NCBI GenBank assembly: GCA_017477205.1
Contig: JAFUXE010000048.1
Span: 1-8,567, forward strand
Length of the DNA stretch: 8,567 bases
Origin: Alloprevotella sp.
GTDB taxonomy: Bacteria > Bacteroidota > Bacteroidia > Bacteroidales > Bacteroidaceae
Direction: 5' to 3'
This document shows positions 1-5,774 of the stretch, piece after piece (the stretch's first letter is position 1; each line of letters opens with the position of its first letter). Below the pieces are notes generated by a model. It was not told the DNA's origin. It saw only the letters and a list, made by a program, of their open reading frames with translations, and did not search any database. The translations under genes and the position numbers were made by a program.

Positions 1-2
1 AA

Positions 3-425
3 ATGAAACAAAGAATGGACGAAGACCCCGAACAGGTGATGGTGCTGGTAAATCATGCTCGTCCAGAGTTGAAAGCCAAGATGCTTGAAACGGGACTTTG
101 TTATATAAGAATTGGCGATTCAAAAGGTTCTGTTTTGGTGACCTATGGCTTCGAACGAATGCAATATGTACTGCTCCATACAAATGGAGAGGATTGCCAC
201 TTATTCAGATTGAAATCGAAAGGGACTTTCAATATATGGTCAAAAGAGACTTTGGAAAGTTTTGGCTTTCACCCAGAGCATTCTCCATACTATGCCGTTT
301 TCCATTTTAACAATACACGAGAAATCAGTTTCCCCAAGACACCAAATTTGAAAAGTAAAATCAATACTTATCGTGCGAGGATACGTCCATTAGAAGATTT
401 CTATGATGAGTTCACTATACTATAA
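3..425 (+). CDS. Hypothetical protein, possibly the 3' part of a longer gene
   Basis: I do not recognise this 140-residue protein. It has no signal peptide or long hydrophobic segment, so it is probably cytosolic. It is fairly rich in aromatic residues (for example SPYYAVFHFNN, residues 94-104) and ends in a charged stretch, TYRARIRPLEDFYDEFTIL. ATG at 3 and ATG at 15 are both possible starts. Because the frame is open to the window edge, the true start may lie upstream and this may be only a C-terminal portion. It ends 30 bases before a broken AlbA_2-type gene and about 250 bases before a YhcG-type nuclease, on the same strand. The setting hints at a restriction or defence locus, but the protein itself gives no functional motif. 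Its base composition matches the AT-rich left part of the window, not the GC-rich genes to the right. Confidence 0.6.
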   Translation: MKQRMDEDPEQVMVLVNHARPELKAKMLETGLCYIRIGDSKGSVLVTYGFERMQYVLLHTNGEDCHLFRLKSKGTFNIWSKETLESFGFHPEHSPYYAVFHFNNTREISFPKTPNLKSKINTYRARIRPLEDFYDEFTIL

Positions 426-455
426 TTGCAACTTTACCATAACTTGTACAAAGAT

Positions 456-651
456 ATGACAGAACAAGAATTACAGCAATATCTCATCAAGCAATACCCG
501 AAAGAGAAAGAGGGTTCTCCTTGCATGGAGCGACAAGGTCGAGTGGCGAGTGGAAGGAATTCTTTGCAAGCAAAGCGGCAAAGCCGAGCGCAAGAACCTG
601 AAGAATGACTTCAGCGGCCAGGAGAATAATAGGAGAATTTTTACGTTCTAA
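456..651 (+). pseudogene. N-terminal remnant of an AlbA_2 (Schlafen-like) ATP-binding protein
   Basis: The segment starts at ATG 456 with MTEQELQQYLIKQYPKEKE, which resembles the start of Bacteroidales AlbA_2-domain ATP-binding proteins. The +1 frame then reads KNLKNDFSGQENN (592-630), matching the expected EFKNLKN-FSG block of that domain. The two matches are in different frames: frame 0 stops at 608 and the other frame stops at 649-651, so no intact product can be made. Between them lie about 60 bases containing three small inverted repeats (531-586), which look like an insertion that disrupted the frame. Family members are usually several hundred residues long; only about 50 are represented here. 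The matching C-terminal piece lies after the intervening nuclease gene, at 1857-2210. Family recognition is from memory of conserved motifs. The broken frame is seen directly. Confidence 0.6.
531..586. repeat. Cluster of three small inverted repeats
   Basis: Three short hairpin-forming repeats lie close together: CGAC-AAG-GTCG (531-541), CTTTGC-AA-GCAAAG (562-575) and CGGC-AAA-GCCG (576-586), the last two directly adjacent. They sit where the AlbA_2 remnant changes frame. A similar pair, including CGACC-AA-GGTCG, occurs at 2440-2470. This may be a short mobile palindromic module, but that is inference from two loci. Confidence 0.45.
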
Positions 652-671
652 TAATAAGAATCGTACAAAAT

Positions 672-1832
672 ATGGACAAGAGAAATAACGATATGTCATT
701 ACCTCAGGAACTGCGCTCAGCGGTGACAGCAATAAAGCAGGCTATTTTGCAGAGCCAGTATCGGGCGGCGAAGAATGTAAACCGAGAACAGCTTTCGCTG
801 TACTTCGGTATTGGCCGCTACATATCTGAGCATTCACGTGAAGGATATTGGGGAACTGGTGCTATTGAAAGAGTCAGTGAACAACTGCAACGAGAATTAC
901 CGGGGCTTAGAGGATTTTCTGGAGCAAATATGAGAAAGATGCGCATCTTCTATGAGCAATGGGCAAATCTTGTAAATTGTTCGCCGACGGCGAACAATTT
1001 GTTGCCGTATAGTAATTCGGCCGAATTAGAACGTATCGACTACAAAGAATTGGAGCTTATGGTTTGTTCGCCATTGGCGAACGACTTAAGCTATGATGAA
1101 TTCCTTTCTGTCAGTTTCTCACATCACTATGAAATTATAGCTAAAACCAGAACAATAGCTGAAAGGATATTCTACATCCATCAAGCCTACATCAACCAAT
1201 GGGACAAATACAAGTTGCGTGATATGCTGAAGGCTGACTTGTATCACCATCAGGGGCAGCTCCCCAACAATTTCGCAAAGACTATTCCTGCTGCGAGAAG
1301 TGCTATTAGAGCCATTGAGATGTTCAAGGACGAGTATTTGCTGGACTTCATCAATGTGGAGGAGATTGGCGCACGGGACGAGGCCGATATTGATGAGCGT
1401 GAGGTGGAACAGGCTATTATTCAGAATGTCAAGAATTTCATCATGACCTTTGGCAGGGACTTTACGTTTGTAGGCAATCAGTATCACCTGGAAAAATACG
1501 GGCATCATAGTTATCCTGACTTGTTGTTCTATAACCGTGAATTGGCTGCGTTGGTGGTCGTGGAACTAAAGCGTGGTGATTTCAAGCCTGCATATCTTGG
1601 ACAGTTGAGTGCCTATCTTCGCATATTAGATGCTGAAATAAAGAAGCCGTTCGAGAACCCGAGTGTCGGCATTATACTTTGTAAACAAGCGGACAAGAGT
1701 TTTGTGGAATTTTTGATACAGGGATATGAGAATCCAATGGGCGTAGCTACTTATAAGACTGCCGAAGATGTCAGGAAGGTATTGCCTACGGAGGAGGAAC
1801 TGCGTAAGGTGATGGATGAAAATAATGAATGA
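672..1832 (+). CDS. yhcG: DUF1016/YhcG-family PDDEXK nuclease
   Basis: This 386-residue cytosolic protein has the two-part layout of the YhcG family. Residues about 12-180 form the helical DUF1016 N-terminal domain, with conserved blocks YFGIGRYISEH (44-54), GAIERVSEQLQ (63-73), GFSGANMRKMRIFYEQW (81-97) and a later QWDKYKLRDML (176-186). Residues about 240-365 form a PDDEXK nuclease fold. Its catalytic signature is visible as Pro282-Asp283, then Glu298-Leu-Lys300, then Gln311 in YLGQLSAYL. The length is normal for the family and no lesion is seen. ATG 672 is used; ATG 693 (residue 8) is an alternative. No Shine-Dalgarno sequence is evident. Family members are predicted DNA nucleases often found in type I restriction-modification loci, and their exact substrate is not established here. 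The gene lies between two fragments of one broken ATP-binding protein gene, so it may have arrived by recombination. Two palindromes add CSPTAN and CSPLAN peptides to the linker between domains. Confidence 0.9.
   Translation: MDKRNNDMSLPQELRSAVTAIKQAILQSQYRAAKNVNREQLSLYFGIGRYISEHSREGYWGTGAIERVSEQLQRELPGLRGFSGANMRKMRIFYEQWANLVNCSPTANNLLPYSNSAELERIDYKELELMVCSPLANDLSYDEFLSVSFSHHYEIIAKTRTIAERIFYIHQAYINQWDKYKLRDMLKADLYHHQGQLPNNFAKTIPAARSAIRAIEMFKDEYLLDFINVEEIGARDEADIDEREVEQAIIQNVKNFIMTFGRDFTFVGNQYHLEKYGHHSYPDLLFYNRELAALVVVELKRGDFKPAYLGQLSAYLRILDAEIKKPFENPSVGIILCKQADKSFVEFLIQGYENPMGVATYKTAEDVRKVLPTEEELRKVMDENNE
974..1000. repeat. Perfect 27-base palindrome inside the nuclease gene
   Basis: AAATTGTTCGCCG, one central A, then CGGCGAACAATTT: both 13-base arms match perfectly. 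It encodes the peptide from Val101 to Leu110 (VNCSPTANNL) in the linker of the YhcG-type protein. A related, shorter palindrome follows at 1066-1082 in the same reading frame. Confidence 0.9.
1066..1082. repeat. Second palindrome inside the nuclease gene
   Basis: GTTCGCC-ATT-GGCGAAC forms a perfect 7-base inverted repeat with a 3-base centre. Its arms match the core of the palindrome at 974-1000. It is read in the same frame and gives VCSPLAND (residues 131-138), nearly the same peptide as the first copy. Confidence 0.9.
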
Positions 1833-1856
1833 TAGAACTTGAAAAAATAACGATAG

Positions 1857-2210
1857 ATAAAGAGAATAACAACTCGTTTGCGCAGATTGCATCTTGTAGA
1901 AGGACGCTATTCAAAGTAGTTCCTGTCCGCATATACAGCAAAAACAGTCGATGACAAAGAACTGAAGATGGAGTACATTCGCAACAAGAGTTTCAATGAT
2001 CTCCACTTCAAGGACATGATAGTTCTGTATCTGCGCTCGTTCGGTGGAGCTACAAGAGCAGAACTGAATACACTGCTGCAATCCAAGTTGTCTGATGTAC
2101 TCACGTATGAGCAGAAGATTAGAAAGATAGGCAATATGCTGTCTGCATTGAAAAAGAATGGAATCATACAACTGAGTGAGAAAAAGAAAAGGGTTTTGGT
2201 CGAAGTTTAG
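1857..2210 (+). pseudogene. C-terminal remnant of an AlbA_2 (Schlafen-like) ATP-binding protein
   Basis: One frame reads LRRLHLVEGRYSK, a stop (TAG 1917-1919), then FLSAYTAKTVDDKELKMEYI, followed by RNKSFNDLHFKDMIVLYL and ATRAELNTLLQSKLSDVLT. This resembles the winged-helix-like C-terminal region of Bacteroidales AlbA_2/Schlafen-type ATP-binding proteins. There, the motif LVEGRYPN(I/L)(F/Y)(I/L)S normally stands where the stop is found, so TAG may derive from a Leu TTG codon. The C-terminus is intact to the TAG at 2208-2210. An internal ATG at 1968 leaves an open 80-codon frame that could still give a small protein (residues MEYIRNK to VLVEV). The ATP-binding and middle domains are absent, and the frame cannot be followed upstream of 1857. 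Together with 456-651, this suggests one ancestral gene whose central part was replaced by the nuclease gene. Confidence 0.65.
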
Positions 2211-2349
2211 TCGAAGTTTAGTCGAACTTTTAGTCGAAGCACAGACTCCATTGAAGCTGAATGTCGCTATTTAAGGGCTTTTGAGAGGTTGTTGCTCTTG
2301 TTGGGCTTAGTCGAATTCACACTGCAATTTAGTCGAAGTATTAGTCGAA
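2208..2349 (+). repeat. Six copies of TAGTCGAA
   Basis: Exact copies start at 2208, 2219, 2231, 2308, 2330 and 2342. A near copy, TGGTCGAA, starts at 2198 inside the end of the AlbA_2 remnant, and the first exact copy supplies that remnant's TAG stop codon. Several copies are spaced 11-12 bases apart, which looks like a partly decayed tandem array of about (T)TTAGTCGAA(G/C) with a 70-base break in the middle. No function is assigned. Local duplication by slippage is a sufficient explanation. Confidence 0.75.
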
Positions 2350-2702
2350 AAAGAGAAAGGAGAATTAATAATGACGCCAAAGCACATAGAAATCTTTGGC
2401 AGCATGAAGAATCTTATGTACCTTAACAACCAATAAGAGCGTTCTTCGCAGAACGAAGCGACCAAGGTCGAGCACTTTGGGTTTGTGTAAAACGTGTAGG
2501 AATATGTAAGTCCTCTCGTTTCTCCGCACTTGAGTTTTAGCTTGTGCGCCAGATAATGCCATCGCGACTCCGACATTCAGGAACATGATGATTCGGGGTG
2601 CCTGCCTTTACGGGTTCCTGTGAACTTTCCCGGTTAGGAAAATATTTTTTCTAATTGGAAACCTGCAAAAACATTATCAGATTTATTTTTTTGCACAAAA
2701 AG
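2211..2702. other. Gene-poor stretch with decayed sequence
   Basis: I see no intact gene here. It holds most of the TAGTCGAA cluster, a tiny ORF at 2371-2436 (21 codons, starting MTPKHIEIFGS) preceded by AAAGGAGAATTAATA, and paired hairpins at 2440-2470. There is also an AT-rich hairpin at 2634-2654 (TTAGGAAAA pairing with TTTTTCTAA). The tiny ORF has a purine-rich leader but ends just before the hairpin module, so it may be the truncated start of a lost gene. The GC content rises sharply after this stretch, marking the boundary between accessory and core sequence. Confidence 0.5.
2440..2470. repeat. Pair of adjacent inverted repeats
   Basis: CGTTCT-TCGC-AGAACG (2440-2455) is followed three bases later by CGACC-AA-GGTCG (2459-2470). 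The second hairpin and its flanks (GCGACCAAGGTCGAG) resemble GCGACAAGGTCGAG at 530-543. No T-run follows, so this is not a convincing terminator. Confidence 0.6.
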
Positions 2703-2733
2703 TGGCGAGTTAATTTTCTTGTCTGTACTTTTG
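2703..2733 (+). promoter_or_regulatory. Predicted rpoD promoter (Bacteroidetes type)
   Basis: TACTTTTG at 2726-2733 is a perfect match to the Bacteroidetes -7 consensus TAnnTTTG. The -33 position, 20 bases upstream, is TGG rather than TTG, a one-base mismatch. Transcription would start near 2740, giving a leader of about 70 bases before ATG 2813. The leader holds a two-codon ORF, ATG-GCG-TAA (2766-2774), and a possible 5-bp hairpin, CCTGC (2777-2781) with GCAGG (2790-2794). The role of these is unknown. Confidence 0.65.
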
Positions 2734-2812
2734 CACTCCCAAATTCGGGGCATAGGTCTGAAAACATGGCGTAAGCCCTGCGCCAACAAGCAGGAAAGAA
2801 AGACAACAAGAT

Positions 2813-3673
2813 ATGAGACAACTGAAAATCAACAAGAGTATCACGAACCGTCAGAGCGCGGCACTGGACAAGTACCTCGTGGAAATCGGACGTGAAGAAC
2901 TCATCTCCACCGACGAAGAGGTGGAGCTTGCCCAGCGCATCCATCACGGCGACCGCGAGGCGCTGGAAAAGCTGACGCGCGCCAACCTGCGCTTCGTCGT
3001 CAGCGTGGCCAAGCAATACCAGAACCAGGGCCTTGCCCTGAACGACCTTATTGACGAGGGTAACCTCGGCCTCATCCGTGCGGCCCAGAAGTTCGACGAG
3101 ACGCGTGGCTTCAAGTTTATCAGCTACGCCGTGTGGTGGATCCGCCAGAGCATCCTGCAAGCCATCTCGGAGCAGAGCCGCATCGTCCGCATGCCGCTGA
3201 ACCAGGTGGGTTTCCAGAGCAAGCTGACGAAAGCCATCGTGAGCTTCGAGCAGAAGAACGAACGCCGTCCCAGCGTGCAGGAGCTTGCCGAGCTTCTCGA
3301 CACGGACGTGCAGAAGGTGCAGGACGCCCTGGGCACGAACGGCAAGAAGGTGTCTGTGGATGCACCGTTCCAGGACGACGACTCCAACTCCCTGATTGAC
3401 ATCATGACGGACGAGAACGCACCCGGCACGGACAACCAGATGGAAAAGGAGTCGCTCAGCAGCGACCTTGACGCTGCCCTCCAGACGCTGTCCGAACGCG
3501 AGCGCCTCGTGCTGAAGATGCTCTTCGGCATCGGCCGCAACGAAATGACGGCAGAGGAAGTGGCAAACACGCTGAACCTTACGCGTGAGCGCGTCCGCCA
3601 GATCAAGGAACGCGCCCTGCGCCGTCTTCGCGAGTGCGATAACATCAAAATCCTAACCAAGTACCTCGGTTGA
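2813..3673 (+). CDS. rpoD: Primary RNA polymerase sigma factor RpoD/SigA
   Basis: This 286-residue protein directs RNA polymerase to housekeeping promoters. It starts directly at region 1.2 (ALDKYLVEIGREELISTDEE, residues 17-36) and lacks region 1.1, as is usual for the Bacteroidetes primary sigma factor. Region 2 covers about 52-122: NLRFVVSVAKQYQNQGL, DLIDEGNLGLIRAAQKFD and the -10-binding helix YAVWWIRQSILQAI (105-118). Region 3 covers about 130-200. Region 4 covers about 222-275, with the helix-turn-helix MTAEEVANTLNLTRERVRQI (245-264) followed by KERALRRLRE. All core motifs are present and the C-terminus, KYLG, is typical. Parts of region 3 and the region 3-4 linker (FQSKLTKAIVSFEQKNE, DIMTDENAPG) differ from the Bacteroides sequence as I remember it, suggesting a more distant lineage. 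The ATG at 2813 lacks a Shine-Dalgarno sequence, which is normal in this phylum. A Bacteroidetes promoter lies upstream and a hairpin terminator just downstream. Confidence 0.96.
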   Translation: MRQLKINKSITNRQSAALDKYLVEIGREELISTDEEVELAQRIHHGDREALEKLTRANLRFVVSVAKQYQNQGLALNDLIDEGNLGLIRAAQKFDETRGFKFISYAVWWIRQSILQAISEQSRIVRMPLNQVGFQSKLTKAIVSFEQKNERRPSVQELAELLDTDVQKVQDALGTNGKKVSVDAPFQDDDSNSLIDIMTDENAPGTDNQMEKESLSSDLDAALQTLSERERLVLKMLFGIGRNEMTAEEVANTLNLTRERVRQIKERALRRLRECDNIKILTKYLG

Positions 3674-5754
3674 ACCCTGCGTTCAAATACGGCATCGCTT
3701 GCCTCTCCTCTCGTCTGAGGGTGGCAAGCTTTTTTATTCTCCTCATGCTCCTTGGCGTGCAGGGGCTTTGGGCGCAGAGCCCTGCGCGCATGGATTGGGA
3801 CACCTTTGCGCAGGAGTATTTCGGGCGCGAGGAGGACGATGCGGAGAACGATGCGCTCTACTGGCAGCTGGAGGAACTGGCCGAAAACCCCATGAACCTG
3901 AATACCGTCACGCGTGAAGACTTGCTGCGCCTGCCCTTCCTTCCCCCTGCGGCCGCAGATTCCATTCTCAGCCGCCGCGCGCATGCCGGTTCCTTCGGGT
4001 CAATCGGTGAACTGCTCTTCGTGAACGGCCTCGACTTCGAGCTGCGCCGCTATCTCGCCCTCTTCCTCTTTGCCGGCCCCGCACCGCATGAGAAGCCCCG
4101 CCTTCGCGACATGCTCCTTGGCGGACGCAGCGAAGTGGAAGGCCGCGCTGACGTGCCGCTTTACCGTCGTGCCGGTGACCGCGCCCTGCGTGCGGGGGAA
4201 CAGATACAAGGGAACAACGCCGTATTCCTTGGACAGCCCGTTGGCGGCGTGGTGCGCTATCGCTACCGATGGCGGCAGAACGTGAAGTATGGCATCACGC
4301 TGCAACAGGATGCGGGCGAACCTTTTGCCGCGCGCGGCAACATACCCTTTGACCATACCTCTGCCTATGCGTGGCTCCGCACACCGGACGGAAAGGCCGA
4401 CGTCCTCCTGGGGGACTACCGTGCGCAGTGGGGACAAGGCCTGACTCTGGGCCACAGCTTCATGACATCGACAAGCAGCCTGCTTGACGCGCCGCGCAGG
4501 ACGGGGCAGGTGTTTGCGCCCCATACGTCAGCCGAGGAGAACAACTTCCTGCGCGGCGGTGCCTTGCGCTACCGCCTGGGAACGTGGCGCCTGACGGCCT
4601 TTGCCTCCCACCGTACGCTGGATGCGCGCTTGGACGGTGACACCGTGCGCTCGCTGCTCACCACGGGTCTCCACCGTACGGACGTGGAGCTCTCGAGGAA
4701 GGACGCCACGACGTTCACGCTTGGCGGCGCGCACGTGGAGACGGGCGGTGACGGATGGGACGTGGGTGCGGGAATGTTCTACGGAAGGTATGGGAACACG
4801 CTGTCACCGGAGCCTCGCGCGTACAATAAATACTATCTCCACGGACGCGACGTTGCCGCGCTCTCCCTGCACTGGAACCTTGCGCACTGGCGGCACTGGA
4901 CATGGGCTGGGGAGGCGGCGGCAGACCGCATGTGCCACCTCGCCCTGACAGGCACCTTGCAGTTCCTGCCTACGGATGAGCTCGCCTTCACCTTGCAGCA
5001 TCGCAACATCTCTCCCCGCTTTGTGGCTCCGCAGGGACGCGCCTTCCAGGTGGCTTCGCGCGTGGCCAACGAGCATGGGGTCATGATTGGTGCGCGCTAC
5101 AGCGGCTGGCGGCGACTTGCCCTGCGCGGCTATGCCGACCTGTTTCTCTTCCCCGAGGCCACCTACTACGCGCGCCGTGCCTCACGTGGCATGGAGATGA
5201 TGGGCGAAGCCGTTGCCAATGTTTCCGACGCATTCCGCCTGCTGCTGCGGTACAAGATGAAGACGCGGCAGCGGGACGTCAGCGGGACGGACATCATGGA
5301 CTACGCGTACCGCCACCGCTTGCGCCTGCAAGCGGATTGGACATACGCCACGTGGGACCTTCATGCCACCTTGGACGCGACGCTTTCCGGCAGGCAGACG
5401 GCGGCAGACAGCTACGGCTGGCTTGCAGCCCTGCGCACCACGTGGCGCCCGAGGGCGGAATGGGAGCTGAAGGGCTTTGCCGCGCTTTTCTTTACGGACA
5501 ACTACGAGGCTGCCGTCTATGCCTACGAGCCGCAGCTGCGCCATGCCTTCAGCACGTCCGCGTTCTACTATCACGGCTACCGCCTGTCGGCACTCGGCAC
5601 GTGGCACGCCTCGCCTTCCCTGATGCTCTCGGCACGTTGCGGCCTGCGCCATTTCTTCAACTGCGACGCCACGGGCACAGGGGCGGACAAAATAGAGGGC
5701 AAGTCCCGTGCGGAACTCGCCCTGCAGGTCGTCTATGTCGGCCGTTTCTTCTAA
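3670..5754 (+). CDS. Helix-hairpin-helix domain protein with predicted outer-membrane beta-barrel
   Basis: The 694-residue frame begins with a hydrophobic export signal (about residues 18-35, ASFFILLMLLGVQGLWAQ). Next comes a ComEA-like helix-hairpin-helix region (about 73-135, with NLNTVTREDLLRLPFL and the second half GSFGSIGELLFVNGLD). About 550 residues follow of alternating polar/aromatic segments rich in Tyr, Trp and Arg, ending in VVYVGRFF. That terminal aromatic residue fits an outer-membrane beta-barrel, so the helix-hairpin-helix would face the periplasm. In known families this fold binds DNA; whether it does so here is unknown. Start choice is uncertain. TTG 3670 overlaps the rpoD stop, while GTG 3721 would give a shorter signal peptide lacking basic residues. 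The terminator at 3697-3735 lies between or over these starts. The gene converges on the receptor gene with a 20-base gap and no clear terminator between them. Confidence 0.8.
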   Translation: MNPAFKYGIACLSSRLRVASFFILLMLLGVQGLWAQSPARMDWDTFAQEYFGREEDDAENDALYWQLEELAENPMNLNTVTREDLLRLPFLPPAAADSILSRRAHAGSFGSIGELLFVNGLDFELRRYLALFLFAGPAPHEKPRLRDMLLGGRSEVEGRADVPLYRRAGDRALRAGEQIQGNNAVFLGQPVGGVVRYRYRWRQNVKYGITLQQDAGEPFAARGNIPFDHTSAYAWLRTPDGKADVLLGDYRAQWGQGLTLGHSFMTSTSSLLDAPRRTGQVFAPHTSAEENNFLRGGALRYRLGTWRLTAFASHRTLDARLDGDTVRSLLTTGLHRTDVELSRKDATTFTLGGAHVETGGDGWDVGAGMFYGRYGNTLSPEPRAYNKYYLHGRDVAALSLHWNLAHWRHWTWAGEAAADRMCHLALTGTLQFLPTDELAFTLQHRNISPRFVAPQGRAFQVASRVANEHGVMIGARYSGWRRLALRGYADLFLFPEATYYARRASRGMEMMGEAVANVSDAFRLLLRYKMKTRQRDVSGTDIMDYAYRHRLRLQADWTYATWDLHATLDATLSGRQTAADSYGWLAALRTTWRPRAEWELKGFAALFFTDNYEAAVYAYEPQLRHAFSTSAFYYHGYRLSALGTWHASPSLMLSARCGLRHFFNCDATGTGADKIEGKSRAELALQVVYVGRFF
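3697..3735 (+). terminator. Predicted rho-independent terminator after rpoD
   Basis: GCTTGCC (3697-3703) pairs with GGCAAGC (3723-3729). An inner CCTC (3707-3710) pairs with GAGG (3717-3720), and six T follow at 3730-3735. It begins 24 bases after the rpoD stop, an ideal place to end rpoD transcription. It also lies inside the 5' end of the next open frame, so downstream expression would need read-through or a separate promoter. No TAnnTTTG promoter is evident between it and position 3800. Confidence 0.7.
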
Positions 5755-5774
5755 AGGTATATTCTAAAAAACCA

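Noticed and set aside
1938..1946. A-rich run as a programmed frameshift site joining the ORF at 1829 to the frame at 1968
   Set aside because: The run is not a strict slippery heptamer. The upstream homology lies in the downstream frame, interrupted by a stop, so decay explains it better.
1829..1954. A 41-codon ORF (starting MIELEKITID) overlapping the nuclease stop as ATGA
   Set aside because: The overlap looks like translational coupling, but another frame of the same bases carries clear AlbA_2-like C-terminal motifs (LVEGRY, FLSAYTAKTV), so this is more likely a frame shadow.
2307..2586. Two overlapping minus-strand ORFs in the gene-poor stretch
   Set aside because: They cross the repeat cluster and hairpins, show no recognisable domain or promoter, and overlap each other in different frames. 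A conserved short protein here cannot be excluded without a search.
2634..2654. AT-rich hairpin as a terminator
   Set aside because: The stem is mostly A-T pairs with one G-T pair and no gene ends nearby, so terminator function is not supported.
3124..3984. A 286-codon minus-strand ORF opposite rpoD
   Set aside because: It lies opposite conserved sigma factor domains and shows no protein motif; it is a composition artefact.
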